From assembly GCF_013365535.1 (NCBI RefSeq), contig NZ_CP053590.1, positions 1,540,501 through 1,604,500 on the forward strand: a DNA stretch of 64,000 bases. Reading direction: 5' to 3'. Below the pieces are notes generated by a model. That model did no database searches. It was not told where the DNA came from and saw nothing but the letters and a program-made list of their open reading frames with translations. The DNA is from Aquimarina sp. TRL1. Its GTDB lineage: Bacteria > Bacteroidota > Bacteroidia > Flavobacteriales > Flavobacteriaceae. This document shows, one piece after another, positions 27,493 through 37,083 of this stretch; the stretch's first letter is position 1; the number at the start of each line of letters is the position of its first letter. The position numbers and the translations under genes were made by a program.

Positions 27493-27658
27493 AACTGTTG
27501 ATTTTAAAAATTTACGAGCTACTAAAATACAATTAAACTTGAATATAGCACAAGTCTATTTTACTTAATATCTTTCAATTAAAACACCAAAAGGGGGTAA
27601 TTTATTATCTGCTTTGGGTATACATTTTATTTTTGCAAAACTTTTTCTTCTTTTTTTT

Positions 27659-27690
27659 AACAAAAAAAGCTGCTCTGTACAGAGCAGCTT
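27659..27690 (-). terminator. Terminator of glyS
   Basis: A perfect 24-base palindrome, AAGCTGCTCTGTACAGAGCAGCTT (27667-27690 in two halves), is followed on the minus strand by seven T's. It is 32 bases after the glyS stop. Confidence 0.9.
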
Positions 27691-27721
27691 CAGTATACTT
27701 ATTAAATCTTTTTATCCTAAT

Positions 27722-29257
27722 TTATTTCAACCAGAATTCCGGATCTGTTTTTTCTGAGATTATCGTTTTTAAGGCAGTTATAGATACTCGTTTTTGTTCC
27801 ATTGTATCTCGATCTCTTATGGTTACTGTCTGATCTTTCAGCGTATCGTGATCTATTGTTATACAATAAGGGGTTCCATTTGCATCTTGTCTTCTATACC
27901 TTCTACCAATCGCATCTTTATCATCATAGACTACATTAAATTTCCATTTTAGATCGTCTACTATTTTCTGTGCTATTTCTGGAAGTCCATCTTTCTTGAC
28001 CAATGGTAAGATAGCTGCTTTTACAGGAGCGACTACAGCAGGAAGTTTTAATACGGTTCTTGTCGTACCATCTTCTAATTTTTCTTCCTGAAGCGCCGTA
28101 GAGAACACTGCCAAGAACATTCTGTCCAGTCCTACGGATGTTTCTACTACATACGGCACATAACTTTCTTTTAATTCTGGATCAAAAAACTGTAGCTTCT
28201 TACCTGAATACTCCTCATGTGCTTTAAGATCAAAATCTGTTCTGGAGTGTATTCCTTCTAATTCTTTAAATCCAAATGGGAAATTAAATTCTATATCTGC
28301 TGCTGCATTTGCATAATGCGCCAGTTTTTCATGATCGTGAAAACGGTAATTTTCCTCTCCTAATCCAAGGGATAAATGCCATTTTAGTCTTGTTTCTTTC
28401 CAATACTCATACCATTTCATTTCTTCTCCTGGACGAACAAAGAACTGCATTTCCATTTGTTCGAACTCACGCATTCTAAAAATAAATTGTCTTGCTACAA
28501 TTTCATTTCTAAAGGCTTTTCCTGTTTGTGCAATTCCAAAAGGAATTTTCATCCTCCCGGTTTTTTGCACATTTAGGAAATTCACAAAGATTCCTTGCGC
28601 TGTTTCTGGTCTAAGGTATAATTGAGTTGCAGAATCAGCAGAAGCGCCAAGTTTTGTTCCAAACATCAGATTAAACTGCCGAACATCCGTCCAGTTTTTA
28701 GACCCTGTTTCCGGATCCGCTATCTCTAATTCTTCTATTAATGCTTTTACATCTTCCAAGTCCTCATTTTCTAAGGATTTTGCCAGACGCTTAAGAATTT
28801 CATCTTTTTGAGATAGGTATTTAACTACTCTTGGGTTAGTACTTACAAATTGAGCTTCATCAAATGAGTCCCCGAATCTCTTTTGTGCTTTTTTAATTTC
28901 TTTCTGAGCCTTTTGATTTAATTTCTCTGCATAGTCCTCAACCAAAACATCAGCCCTATATCTCTTTTTAGAGTCTTTATTGTCAATCAGAGGGTCATTA
29001 AATGCATCTACGTGACCGGATGCTTTCCAGGTGGTAGGATGCATAAATATTGCAGCGTCCAACCCTACAATATTCTGGTGCATATACACCATACTCTTCC
29101 ACCAATACTCTCGTATATTCTTTTTTAGTTCGATTCCGTTCTGTCCATAGTCATAAATAGCACTAAGCCCGTCATAAATCTCACTAGAACCAAAAATATA
29201 CCCATACTCTTTAGCGTGGGCAATAACCTTTTTAAATTTATCTTCTTGATTTGCCAT
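27722..29257 (-). CDS. glyS: Glycyl-tRNA synthetase, single-chain class II
   Basis: The 511-residue homodimeric enzyme charges tRNA-Gly. Class II motifs are seen: motif 1 region SEIYDGLSAIYDYGQNGIELKKNIREYWW, motif 2 FRNEIVARQFIFRMREFEQMEMQFF and motif 3 GLDRMFLAVF. It also has YLRPETAQGIFVNF and the C-terminal anticodon-binding domain from about residue 400 (VVAPVKAAILPLVKKDG). This is the eukaryote/Gram-positive alpha2 type, usual for Bacteroidota, rather than the alpha2beta2 GlyQS type. The -7 box sits only 4 bases from the start codon, so the message may lack a leader. Confidence 0.95.
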   Translation of the reverse strand: MANQEDKFKKVIAHAKEYGYIFGSSEIYDGLSAIYDYGQNGIELKKNIREYWWKSMVYMHQNIVGLDAAIFMHPTTWKASGHVDAFNDPLIDNKDSKKRYRADVLVEDYAEKLNQKAQKEIKKAQKRFGDSFDEAQFVSTNPRVVKYLSQKDEILKRLAKSLENEDLEDVKALIEELEIADPETGSKNWTDVRQFNLMFGTKLGASADSATQLYLRPETAQGIFVNFLNVQKTGRMKIPFGIAQTGKAFRNEIVARQFIFRMREFEQMEMQFFVRPGEEMKWYEYWKETRLKWHLSLGLGEENYRFHDHEKLAHYANAAADIEFNFPFGFKELEGIHSRTDFDLKAHEEYSGKKLQFFDPELKESYVPYVVETSVGLDRMFLAVFSTALQEEKLEDGTTRTVLKLPAVVAPVKAAILPLVKKDGLPEIAQKIVDDLKWKFNVVYDDKDAIGRRYRRQDANGTPYCITIDHDTLKDQTVTIRDRDTMEQKRVSITALKTIISEKTDPEFWLK

Positions 29258-29261
29258 GACA

Positions 29262-29269
29262 CAAAAATA
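29262..29269 (-). promoter_or_regulatory. -7 box immediately upstream of the glyS start codon
   Basis: CAAAAATA on the plus strand reads TATTTTTG on the minus strand, an exact TAnnTTTG match. Only four bases separate it from the ATG at 29257, so transcription should begin at or very near the start codon. No clear -33 element was seen. Confidence 0.4.
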
Positions 29270-29342
29270 ATCGAATTTACATGAATTAAAAATGAAATTA
29301 TTTAATTAATAAACACCTTGATGTATTCTAAAAAAGAGAATT

Positions 29343-29370
29343 AAAAAAACCACCTAGATAGGTGGTTTTT
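29343..29370 (-). terminator. Terminator of the coiled-coil membrane protein gene
   Basis: AAAAACCACCTA (29345-29356) pairs with TAGGTGGTTTTT (29359-29370); the effective loop is UAGAUA. Read on the minus strand it ends in T's, 29 bases after the stop at 29399. Confidence 0.88.
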
Positions 29371-29398
29371 ATTATATCTTGATACGTTATATACTGAA

Positions 29399-30280
29399 CT
29401 ATCTAAGTTCAAATTTCGTATTTGCAATCATTTTTGGTCCAGAGAATAAATTCACTACATAGTTTCCTTCTGTAATTTCTCCTTCTGCTGTATCAACAAG
29501 GATACAAACATCCAGTGCAGAATTCTCATAGAACACTTTGTTCTTTCCACTATATGTAAGAACTGCATCATCAAAATTAACTGAGATTTTATCTCCAATC
29601 AGATTGTTTTGAGGGTTAATTACCTGTACAAATAAGTCTTTATCTCCTTTCTTAGACAGTTTATTCGGTGCTAATGTAAAACATACTCTTACTTTCTCAG
29701 CTCTAGAAGCTCTGGAAGTGCTCACAATTTTACCACTATTACGAACTTTAACTCCTTCTACTTTGATATTCGCAGCCGTTAGAGTCGAACCTCTTTCTAC
29801 AATCTCTGCTAATTTTGTGTTTTGAGACTGAAGAGAGTCTGCCAGAATGATTCGCTCATTCAATGCAGTAGAAGTACTATCAAGATCAGTTGCCAGCTGA
29901 GTATTCGCTGCTGTCAAGCTATCTGCTAATTTAAACAGGCGTTCTCTCTCTTTCTTCAATTTTCCAACTTCTCTTCTATATCTGGAAATCAAAGCTAGGT
30001 TTGCTTCATTGTCTTTTACGCTATCCAACAAAACTACAATTCTCTCCTTTGCTTTTAGCAGGTGGTCATCCATTACCTCATTAAGAGCAATTGCATTATC
30101 ATATTTGGTTATTAATTCGCCCAATTCGCTTTCTATAAGGTCTTTTTCTTGCTGTAGGATGGCTTTATTTCGTTTTTCTTCATTGTAAAACTTGTACGTA
30201 AAAATCCCTAAAATTAATAGCAATCCTCCTAAAACTCCTATTAGAATTTTGAGGGTCAGGTTATTGTTCTGGTTCGTCAT
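29399..30280 (-). CDS. Membrane-anchored coiled-coil protein of unknown function
   Basis: The 293-residue protein has one N-terminal membrane anchor (LTLKILIGVLGGLLLILGIFTY, about 8-29) with a short cytoplasmic tail. A long coiled coil follows (about 33-170, with EKDLIESELGELITKYDNAI, KKERERLFKLADSLTAANTQL). The C-terminal 110 residues (AEKVRVCFTLAPNKLSKKGDKDLFVQVINP...EITEGNYVVNLFSG) look like a beta-sandwich. I recognise the arrangement from flavobacteria but know no function; a structural role in the envelope is a guess. It reads divergently from comF. Confidence 0.68.
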   Translation of the reverse strand: MTNQNNNLTLKILIGVLGGLLLILGIFTYKFYNEEKRNKAILQQEKDLIESELGELITKYDNAIALNEVMDDHLLKAKERIVVLLDSVKDNEANLALISRYRREVGKLKKERERLFKLADSLTAANTQLATDLDSTSTALNERIILADSLQSQNTKLAEIVERGSTLTAANIKVEGVKVRNSGKIVSTSRASRAEKVRVCFTLAPNKLSKKGDKDLFVQVINPQNNLIGDKISVNFDDAVLTYSGKNKVFYENSALDVCILVDTAEGEITEGNYVVNLFSGPKMIANTKFELR

Positions 30281-30360
30281 AATAATTTCTTAATTTTGAT
30301 GGTTACGATAAAAAGTAAATATAAATTAAATTTAGTAATTAATGCTAATTCTATTATGCT

Positions 30361-31041
30361 ATGCTAAGCGATCTAGCGTATCTTTTTTATCCTATATATT
30401 GTGCTGCTTGCGATACACCTCTTCATAAAAACGAAAGGGTATTGTGTACCTCTTGTCGCCATATACTCCCGCTGGGCAATTTCCATAACGTAAACGCCAA
30501 AAGTATAGAAAAAGTATTCTACGGACGTGTTAAAATTGAAAACGCAACTTCTTTATTCATTTTTCACAAAGGAGGTTTGGTCCAGAATTTGCTGCATAAT
30601 TTAAAATACCGAGGAAGAGAATCTATCGGAAAAGAGCTAGGAAAATGGCTGGGAGAAGAACTACGACATATCCCTTCTTATCAAACCATTACAGCCATTA
30701 TCCCTGTACCTTTGCACAAAAAAAGATTCCGACAAAGAGGTTATAACCAAGTAGAAAAATTCGGAAAAGAAATCGCAAAAAAACTTGATGCTACCTATAT
30801 TGATACGGTCTTAAAAAAAAGTTCCTACACTCCGAAACAATCAAAAAAAGGAAGACTATACAGATGGCGAAATACCGCTGAAACATTTCATATCCAAAAA
30901 GAGTCTTTATTAAAAAACCGACATATATTATTAGTCGATGATATTGTAACAACAGGTTCAACAATAGAAGCTTGTATTAATAAACTCAAATCCATCGAGG
31001 GAATTAAAATAAGTATCGCTACAATTGCAATTGCAGAATAG
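30361..31041 (+). CDS. comF: ComF family phosphoribosyltransferase-like protein
   Basis: The 226-residue protein has an N-terminal Cys pattern for a zinc ribbon (YCAACDTPLHKNERVLCTSC, C14, C17, C29 and C32) and a C-terminal PRTase type I fold. The PRPP loop ILLVDDIVTTGSTIEAC is about residues 184-200, and the conserved VPLHKKRFRQRGYNQ and KPTPKQSKKGR-like region is present. ComF proteins take part in DNA uptake or recycling in competent bacteria; here its function is inferred from family only. The start is the ATG at 30361. It overlaps no neighbour of known competence role. Confidence 0.88.
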   Translation: MLSDLAYLFYPIYCAACDTPLHKNERVLCTSCRHILPLGNFHNVNAKSIEKVFYGRVKIENATSLFIFHKGGLVQNLLHNLKYRGRESIGKELGKWLGEELRHIPSYQTITAIIPVPLHKKRFRQRGYNQVEKFGKEIAKKLDATYIDTVLKKSSYTPKQSKKGRLYRWRNTAETFHIQKESLLKNRHILLVDDIVTTGSTIEACINKLKSIEGIKISIATIAIAE

Positions 31042-31096
31042 TTTTTTCTTTGTTCCAAATAGTTGTTTCTTTGTGTCTCAAAATTGTAAAGGTGTT

Positions 31097-32722
31097 ATGT
31101 TTAAAAGACCTACTCTATTATATATAGCTGTATTGTGTTTATTATTTTTAGCAAATTGTGCTAAAAAAGGATCTATTTCGGGAGGAGAAAAAGATGTAAC
31201 TCCCCCAGAATTTATAAAAGCACTACCGGCAAATTACAGTACGTCTTTTGACAAACGAGAAATCCGAATCTATTTTGATGAATATATCAAATTAAAAGAT
31301 TATCAAAAACAGATTGTTATTTCTCCTCCTATGAACACCAAACCTATCATTACTCCTTTGGGTACTGCCAGCAAGTATATCCGAATTAAATTTCAGGATT
31401 CTTTAATTCCCAATACTACGTATAGCATTAATTTCGGACAAAGCATTGTAGATAACAACGAAGGAAATCCTCTACCGTATTTTAGATATGTATTCTCTAC
31501 CGGAAAAACCTTAGATTCACTATCGCTACAAGGGACTATTACTGATGCCTTACAGAAAAAAACAACTTCTTTTGTTACAGTAGCGTTATACCCTGTTGAT
31601 GAAAATTATACAGACTCCCTTGTTTATAATGAGGTTCCGCGATATATTACCAATACACTGGACAGCACAGGGTTTAAATTCGACAACCTAAAGGAAGGAA
31701 CATACAAGCTGGTTGCTTTAAAAGATAAATCTTCAAATTACACATATCAGCCCAAGGAAGATATGATTGGTTTTTATCAAAAAAATATTTCCCTTCCTGC
31801 AGACACAAGTACAGCCTTTAACATCAATATTTTCAAGGAAATCCTTGATTTCAAAGCATTAAAACCGAAACAGATTTCTAAAAACGCCTTTATTTTTGGT
31901 TATGAAGGAGCAGCAGATAGTTTACAAATCAAACTACTATCGGAAACTCCCGAAGATTTTGTAAGCAAAGTAATCCCTGTAAAAGATAAAGACACCGTGC
32001 AATATTGGTTTACTCCTTTTTTTGAAACGGATTCTTTGAAATTTCAGGTTACGAATGCTCCTAATTACAAAGATACTTTACTTACCCGGTTCAAAGACCA
32101 GTACAAGGATTCTTTAATGGTAAAAAGTGATATCCAGGGACATATTCCCTTTGACAAACATTTTTCTTTTTCTGCCAATACCCCCTTGACATCAATAGAC
32201 AAAGAACGAATTACAATTACAGATAAAGATACCACTTCTGTTCCCTTTAAAGCACATTTGGACAGCATATCCAACAATGCATCCCTTACTTTTGAAAAAG
32301 CTGAAAACGATTTTTATACAATTACCTTACTACCAGAAGCTGTATCCGATTTTATTGGCAATGTCAATGATACTTTGACATTCGCCATTCGAACAAAAAA
32401 ATATTCTGACTACGGAAAAATCTTTCTAACACTAAAAGAAGTACAGCAATATCCTGTTTTGGTACAACTGACAGACGAAAAAGGGATTGTTTATAAAGAA
32501 CAAGTAGCTTCTGATGATAAGACTATTGTCTTCGAAAACCTGTTACCGAATAAATACAATATTCGGGTTATTATTGATGAGAATAAAAATGAAAAATGGG
32601 ATACTGGTAACTTCCTGAAGCAACTACAACCAGAAAAGGTACACCATTATCCGGAGGTGATCGATGTACGAGCTAACTGGGAGCTAAAACAAATATTTAC
32701 TTTACAAAACGAAGACGAATAA
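31097..32722 (+). CDS. Ig-like-domain lipoprotein (SbsA/Big_5 type)
   Basis: The protein starts at ATG 31097 (541 residues), where a lipoprotein signal begins (LLYIAVLCLLFLANC, Cys18); the longer frame from 31025 has no signal. Residues 30-125 form an Ig-like SbsA domain (TPPEFIKALPANYSTSFDKREIRIYFDEYIKLKDYQKQI...YIRIKF), found in many Bacteroidota. Further beta-rich domains run to the C terminus, with a prealbumin-like motif (IVFENLLPNKYNIRVIIDENKNEKWDTGNF). It is a periplasmic or surface lipoprotein, function unknown. It starts 55 bases after comF on the same strand. Confidence 0.8.
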   Translation: MFKRPTLLYIAVLCLLFLANCAKKGSISGGEKDVTPPEFIKALPANYSTSFDKREIRIYFDEYIKLKDYQKQIVISPPMNTKPIITPLGTASKYIRIKFQDSLIPNTTYSINFGQSIVDNNEGNPLPYFRYVFSTGKTLDSLSLQGTITDALQKKTTSFVTVALYPVDENYTDSLVYNEVPRYITNTLDSTGFKFDNLKEGTYKLVALKDKSSNYTYQPKEDMIGFYQKNISLPADTSTAFNINIFKEILDFKALKPKQISKNAFIFGYEGAADSLQIKLLSETPEDFVSKVIPVKDKDTVQYWFTPFFETDSLKFQVTNAPNYKDTLLTRFKDQYKDSLMVKSDIQGHIPFDKHFSFSANTPLTSIDKERITITDKDTTSVPFKAHLDSISNNASLTFEKAENDFYTITLLPEAVSDFIGNVNDTLTFAIRTKKYSDYGKIFLTLKEVQQYPVLVQLTDEKGIVYKEQVASDDKTIVFENLLPNKYNIRVIIDENKNEKWDTGNFLKQLQPEKVHHYPEVIDVRANWELKQIFTLQNEDE

Positions 32723-32737
32723 AAGGCTACAAAGCAT

Positions 32738-33523
32738 TTAAAGATGAATCGTAAAACGATCAGCATCTTCCAGAAACGGGAATTTTTTTCGAGTCTTATC
32801 GAGATGGTTTTTATCAAGAGATGTGTAAATTACACTCTCTTTTTCCAGCAAACTGGCATCTGACAACTCTTTTCCAAGCATATCAAATACCCGGGAATGC
32901 CCATTATATTCATATCCATTCCCATCGAGTCCGACCCTATTAACCCCGATGCAATATGACATATTCTCAATTGCTCTGGCTTTTAATAAAGTATCCCAGG
33001 CTTCAATTCTGATTTTAGGCCAACTTGCCACATATAGCAGCACATCATATTCCTGAGTATTTCTCGCCCATACCGGAAATCTTAGATCATAACAAATCAA
33101 TGGTCGTATTCGCCACCCTTTATACATTATTACTAACTGATCCGATCCGGCTTTATATACCTGATGTTCTTTTGCCAGCGTAAATAATTGTCGTTTATTA
33201 TATGTATGCATTTTTCCACTGGGTTCTACAAATACAAAACGATTGTAATACGCTCCCTCCTCTATAACGGTTAAACTTCCGCAAATAGCTATCTTCTTTT
33301 CTCCAGCTAACTGCTTCATCCATTTAATAGTTTCTCCTTCTGGGGCTTCTGCTACTTCATATGGATTCATCGTAAATCCAGAAGTAAACATTTCTGGAAG
33401 GACGACAATATCTATTCCTTCATTTACAGCATGTATTTTTTTACCTAAAACTGCCCTGTTTTGAACTGGATTCTCCCATGCTAAGTGACTTTGAAATAAC
33501 GCAAGATGAAGTATATTATTCAT
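32738..33523 (-). CDS. Omega-amidase / nitrilase-family amidohydrolase (YafV-like)
   Basis: The 261-residue enzyme has the nitrilase-fold catalytic triad: Glu in VLPEMFTSGF (about 43), Lys in YNKRQLF (about 112) and Cys in ICYDLRFPVW (about 145). The length and the CYDLRFPVWARN motif match the YafV/Nit2 branch, which hydrolyses alpha-ketoglutaramate in salvage of glutamine-derived keto acids. That branch assignment is from motif context only. It is convergent with the Ig-like lipoprotein gene. Confidence 0.88.
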   Translation of the reverse strand: MNNILHLALFQSHLAWENPVQNRAVLGKKIHAVNEGIDIVVLPEMFTSGFTMNPYEVAEAPEGETIKWMKQLAGEKKIAICGSLTVIEEGAYYNRFVFVEPSGKMHTYNKRQLFTLAKEHQVYKAGSDQLVIMYKGWRIRPLICYDLRFPVWARNTQEYDVLLYVASWPKIRIEAWDTLLKARAIENMSYCIGVNRVGLDGNGYEYNGHSRVFDMLGKELSDASLLEKESVIYTSLDKNHLDKTRKKFPFLEDADRFTIHL

Positions 33524-33662
33524 ATAAAAACAACACTAATGATTTTCTCCGAGAAAGATACTTAATCTTTTATTATTCTCAAGGATTTTAATTGAGCACA
33601 TGTATTATCAATAATCCCTCGACATTTTTCAAGAAAATCCTTATTTTCGCAACCTTAACAGA

Positions 33663-36600
33663 ATGAAAGATTCCATGAGCACTAAGTTTACTGAATACAA
33701 AGGACTTGACTTGCCAAAAGTGGCAGAAGACATACTTGATTTTTGGCAGAAAAATAATATTTTCGAAAAGAGTATCACCGAACGGGAAAACGCAGCACCT
33801 TTTGTGTTTTTTGAAGGACCGCCATCGGCAAATGGACTTCCTGGTATTCACCACGTTATGGCTCGTGCGATTAAAGATATTTTCTGTAGATACAAAACAC
33901 AAAAAGGATATCAGGTAAAGCGAAAAGCTGGATGGGACACACATGGTCTTCCTGTAGAACTTGGTGTAGAAAAGGAATTAGGAATCACCAAAGAAGATAT
34001 CGGCAAAAAAATCAGTATAGAAGAATATAACGAAGCTTGTAAAAAAGCGGTAATGCGTTATACCGACATCTGGAATGATCTCACAGAAAAAATAGGATAT
34101 TGGGTTGATATGGAAGACCCATATATTACCTATAAGTCCAAATATATGGAGAGTGTGTGGTGGCTTCTTTCTCAGATATACAAAAAAGGACTACTGTATA
34201 AAGGATATACAATACAACCGTATTCTCCAAAAGCAGGGACAGGATTAAGTTCTCATGAACTTAATCAACCCGGAACATATCAGGATGTAACAGACACTAC
34301 TGTTGTCGCTCAGTTCAAAGCAAAAAAAGAAACACTTCCTTCGCTATTTGCAGATGTAGAAGGAGACATTCATTTCCTTGCCTGGACCACGACTCCCTGG
34401 ACACTTCCCTCTAATACAGCCCTTACCGTAGGACCAAAAATTGATTATGTGCTTGTAAAAACTTATAATCAATATACTTTTGAACCTATTCAGGTAATCT
34501 TGGCTAAAAACCTGGTTGGAAAACAATTTTCAGGAAAGTTTGTCCTTGCCGAATCAGAAGAAGCTCTTACTAATTTTAAACAAGGAGATAAGAAAATCCC
34601 TTACATTATCACCAAAGAATGTAAAGGAGCAGATTTAGCAGAAATCAGATATGAACAACTTTTAGATTTTGTATTACCAAACGATACTCCTGAAAATGCT
34701 TTTCGAGTAATTACAGGAGATTTTGTCACTACAGAAGATGGAACAGGAATTGTTCACACAGCTCCTACCTTTGGTGCAGACGATGCCCTGGTTGCCAAAC
34801 AAGCAACTCCTGAGGTTCCTCCAATGTTAGTAAAAGATGACAACGGAAACCTGGTACCACTTGTAGACCTGCAAGGTAAGTTTACAAAACACGTTGGAGA
34901 GTTTGCCGGAAAATATGTAAAGAATGAATACTACAATGAGGGAGAGGCTCCGGAAAAATCAGTCGATGTAGAGATCGCAATCAAATTAAAAATAGAAAAT
35001 AAGGCCTTCAAGGTTGAAAAATACGTGCACAGTTACCCTAATTGCTGGAGAACTGACAAGCCTATACTATACTATCCATTAGACTCTTGGTTTATAAAGG
35101 TCACGGACTTTAAAGATCGTATGCACGAATTAAACCTGGGAATCAACTGGAAACCTAAAGCTACAGGAGAAGGACGATTCGGAAACTGGCTTGCCAATGC
35201 TAATGACTGGAACTTATCCCGTTCTCGTTTTTGGGGAATTCCATTACCGATCTGGAGAACTGAAGACAGAAAAGAAGAAATCATCATTGGTTCTGTAGAG
35301 GAATTAAAAGCTGAAATGGAAAAGGCTGTAAAAGCAGGAGTATTGGATCGTGATCTTTTTGCAGACTTTGTCGTAGGAGATATGAGCGAAGAGAACTATG
35401 ATAAAATAGATCTTCATAAAAATGTAGTAGACAATATAACGCTGGTTTCTGATTCAGGAAAACCAATGAAGAGAGAAAGCGACCTTATTGATGTTTGGTT
35501 TGATTCTGGAGCGATGCCATATGCACAATGGCATTACCCATTCGAAAACAAAGAAAAAGTAGAATCCGGAGACAGAAAAGCCGATTTTATAGCAGAAGGA
35601 GTAGACCAGACACGAGGTTGGTTCTACACGCTACATGCTATCGGAACAATGATCTTCGATGATGTTGCCTATAAAAATGTCGTTTCAAACGGGCTAGTAC
35701 TCGACAAAAATGGTCAGAAAATGTCAAAACGACTAGGGAATGCGGTCGATCCTTTTGAAACATTAAAAACATACGGACCTGATGCTACCAGATGGTATAT
35801 GATTAGTAATGCAAATCCCTGGGATAACCTAAAATTTGATTCAGAAGGAATTGCTGAAGTACGTCGTAAATTCTTTGGTACGCTATACAATACGTATTCT
35901 TTTTTTAGTTTGTATGCCAACATCGATAACTTTACCTATAATGAAGAAGATGTCCCATTAGCAGAACGACCAGAGATAGACCGATGGATTTTAAGTGAAC
36001 TTCATTCGCTGATCAAAAATGTAGATGCGTATTACAACGATTACGAACCAACAAAAGCCACCAGAGCCATTTCAGACTTTGTACAGGAAAACTTAAGCAA
36101 CTGGTTTGTTCGATTAAGCAGAAGAAGATACTGGAAAGGAGATTACCAACAGGATAAAATTTCTGCATATCAGACCTTATACACCTGTATGCTTACTGTT
36201 GCCAAATTAGGAGCTCCTGTAGCCCCTTTCTTTATGGATCGCCTTTATAAAGATTTGACAAAATACACCAATAAAGAATCACATGAGAGTGTGCATCTGT
36301 CTACATTCCCTGAATTTGATGAAAAATTTGTAGACAAGGCTTTAGAACGCAAAATGCAAAAGGCACAGATTATATCATCCCTAGTGCTTTCACTACGTCA
36401 AAAAGAAAAAATAAAAGTACGTCAACCACTTCAGCGAATTATGATTCCGATCCTTACAAATGAAGAAAGAGACGAAATTTCGCAAATCGCTGATTTAATT
36501 AAAAATGAGGTAAATGTAAAAGACATTGAACTTATAGACGATGCTTCGGGAATCCTCGTTAAGCAAATAAAACCTAATTTTAAAGCATTAGGCCCTCGTT

Positions 36601-37079
36601 TCGGAAAAGACATGAAGCTGATTGCCAGTGAAATACAAAAATTAGATCAAAAAAGTATCAAAACCCTAGAACAAACTGGTCGTTTTGACATAGAAATTAA
36701 TGATAAAATTATTACCTTAGAGACAAGTGATGTTGAGATTAGCTCACAAGATATCGAAGGTTGGCTGGTTGCTAATTCTGGTCCATTGACCGTTGCACTG
36801 GACGTAACGATTACACCGGAACTAAAAAAGGAAGGTATCGCCAGAGAGCTTATCAACAGAATACAAAACATTCGTAAGGATAGTGGCTTTGAAGTGACAG
36901 ATAAGATAGAAATCGTTTTCCAGGAAAATGAAATCATCAGAGACGCTATCAGTACTAATGAAGCGTACATTAAAAATGAAACTTTAACCAAAACAATTGA
37001 TTTTGCGGAAGATATAATAAATGGTACAGAAATTGCGTTTGATGACATCGCAACCCAATTGTTAATTAAAAAACATTAA
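33663..37079 (+). CDS. ileS: Isoleucyl-tRNA synthetase
   Basis: The 1138-residue class I enzyme charges tRNA-Ile. The HIGH-type motif is ANGLPGIHH (about residues 56-64), the KMSKS motif is KMSKRLG (near 686), and the editing domain TTTPWTLPSNTALTVGP region is intact. The length of about 1140 residues, with C-terminal extension, and the PRVEVEKELG type insertions are typical of the Bacteroidota/eukaryote-like form. The frame opens at ATG 33663; ATG 33675 (MSTKFTEYKGL) fits the family N terminus as well. It is followed 4 bases later by the DksA-like gene, so the two are probably co-transcribed. Confidence 0.96.
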   Translation: MKDSMSTKFTEYKGLDLPKVAEDILDFWQKNNIFEKSITERENAAPFVFFEGPPSANGLPGIHHVMARAIKDIFCRYKTQKGYQVKRKAGWDTHGLPVELGVEKELGITKEDIGKKISIEEYNEACKKAVMRYTDIWNDLTEKIGYWVDMEDPYITYKSKYMESVWWLLSQIYKKGLLYKGYTIQPYSPKAGTGLSSHELNQPGTYQDVTDTTVVAQFKAKKETLPSLFADVEGDIHFLAWTTTPWTLPSNTALTVGPKIDYVLVKTYNQYTFEPIQVILAKNLVGKQFSGKFVLAESEEALTNFKQGDKKIPYIITKECKGADLAEIRYEQLLDFVLPNDTPENAFRVITGDFVTTEDGTGIVHTAPTFGADDALVAKQATPEVPPMLVKDDNGNLVPLVDLQGKFTKHVGEFAGKYVKNEYYNEGEAPEKSVDVEIAIKLKIENKAFKVEKYVHSYPNCWRTDKPILYYPLDSWFIKVTDFKDRMHELNLGINWKPKATGEGRFGNWLANANDWNLSRSRFWGIPLPIWRTEDRKEEIIIGSVEELKAEMEKAVKAGVLDRDLFADFVVGDMSEENYDKIDLHKNVVDNITLVSDSGKPMKRESDLIDVWFDSGAMPYAQWHYPFENKEKVESGDRKADFIAEGVDQTRGWFYTLHAIGTMIFDDVAYKNVVSNGLVLDKNGQKMSKRLGNAVDPFETLKTYGPDATRWYMISNANPWDNLKFDSEGIAEVRRKFFGTLYNTYSFFSLYANIDNFTYNEEDVPLAERPEIDRWILSELHSLIKNVDAYYNDYEPTKATRAISDFVQENLSNWFVRLSRRRYWKGDYQQDKISAYQTLYTCMLTVAKLGAPVAPFFMDRLYKDLTKYTNKESHESVHLSTFPEFDEKFVDKALERKMQKAQIISSLVLSLRQKEKIKVRQPLQRIMIPILTNEERDEISQIADLIKNEVNVKDIELIDDASGILVKQIKPNFKALGPRFGKDMKLIASEIQKLDQKSIKTLEQTGRFDIEINDKIITLETSDVEISSQDIEGWLVANSGPLTVALDVTITPELKKEGIARELINRIQNIRKDSGFEVTDKIEIVFQENEIIRDAISTNEAYIKNETLTKTIDFAEDIINGTEIAFDDIATQLLIKKH

Positions 37080-37083
37080 GAGC

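Noticed and set aside
30361..30480. The zinc-ribbon Cys pattern in comF as a separate small protein
   Set aside because: The frame is continuous with the phosphoribosyltransferase domain and the two are fused in known ComF proteins.
31025..31096. Upstream ATG as start of the Ig-like lipoprotein
   Set aside because: The extra 24 residues overlap comF and would bury the lipoprotein signal, which begins at ATG 31097.
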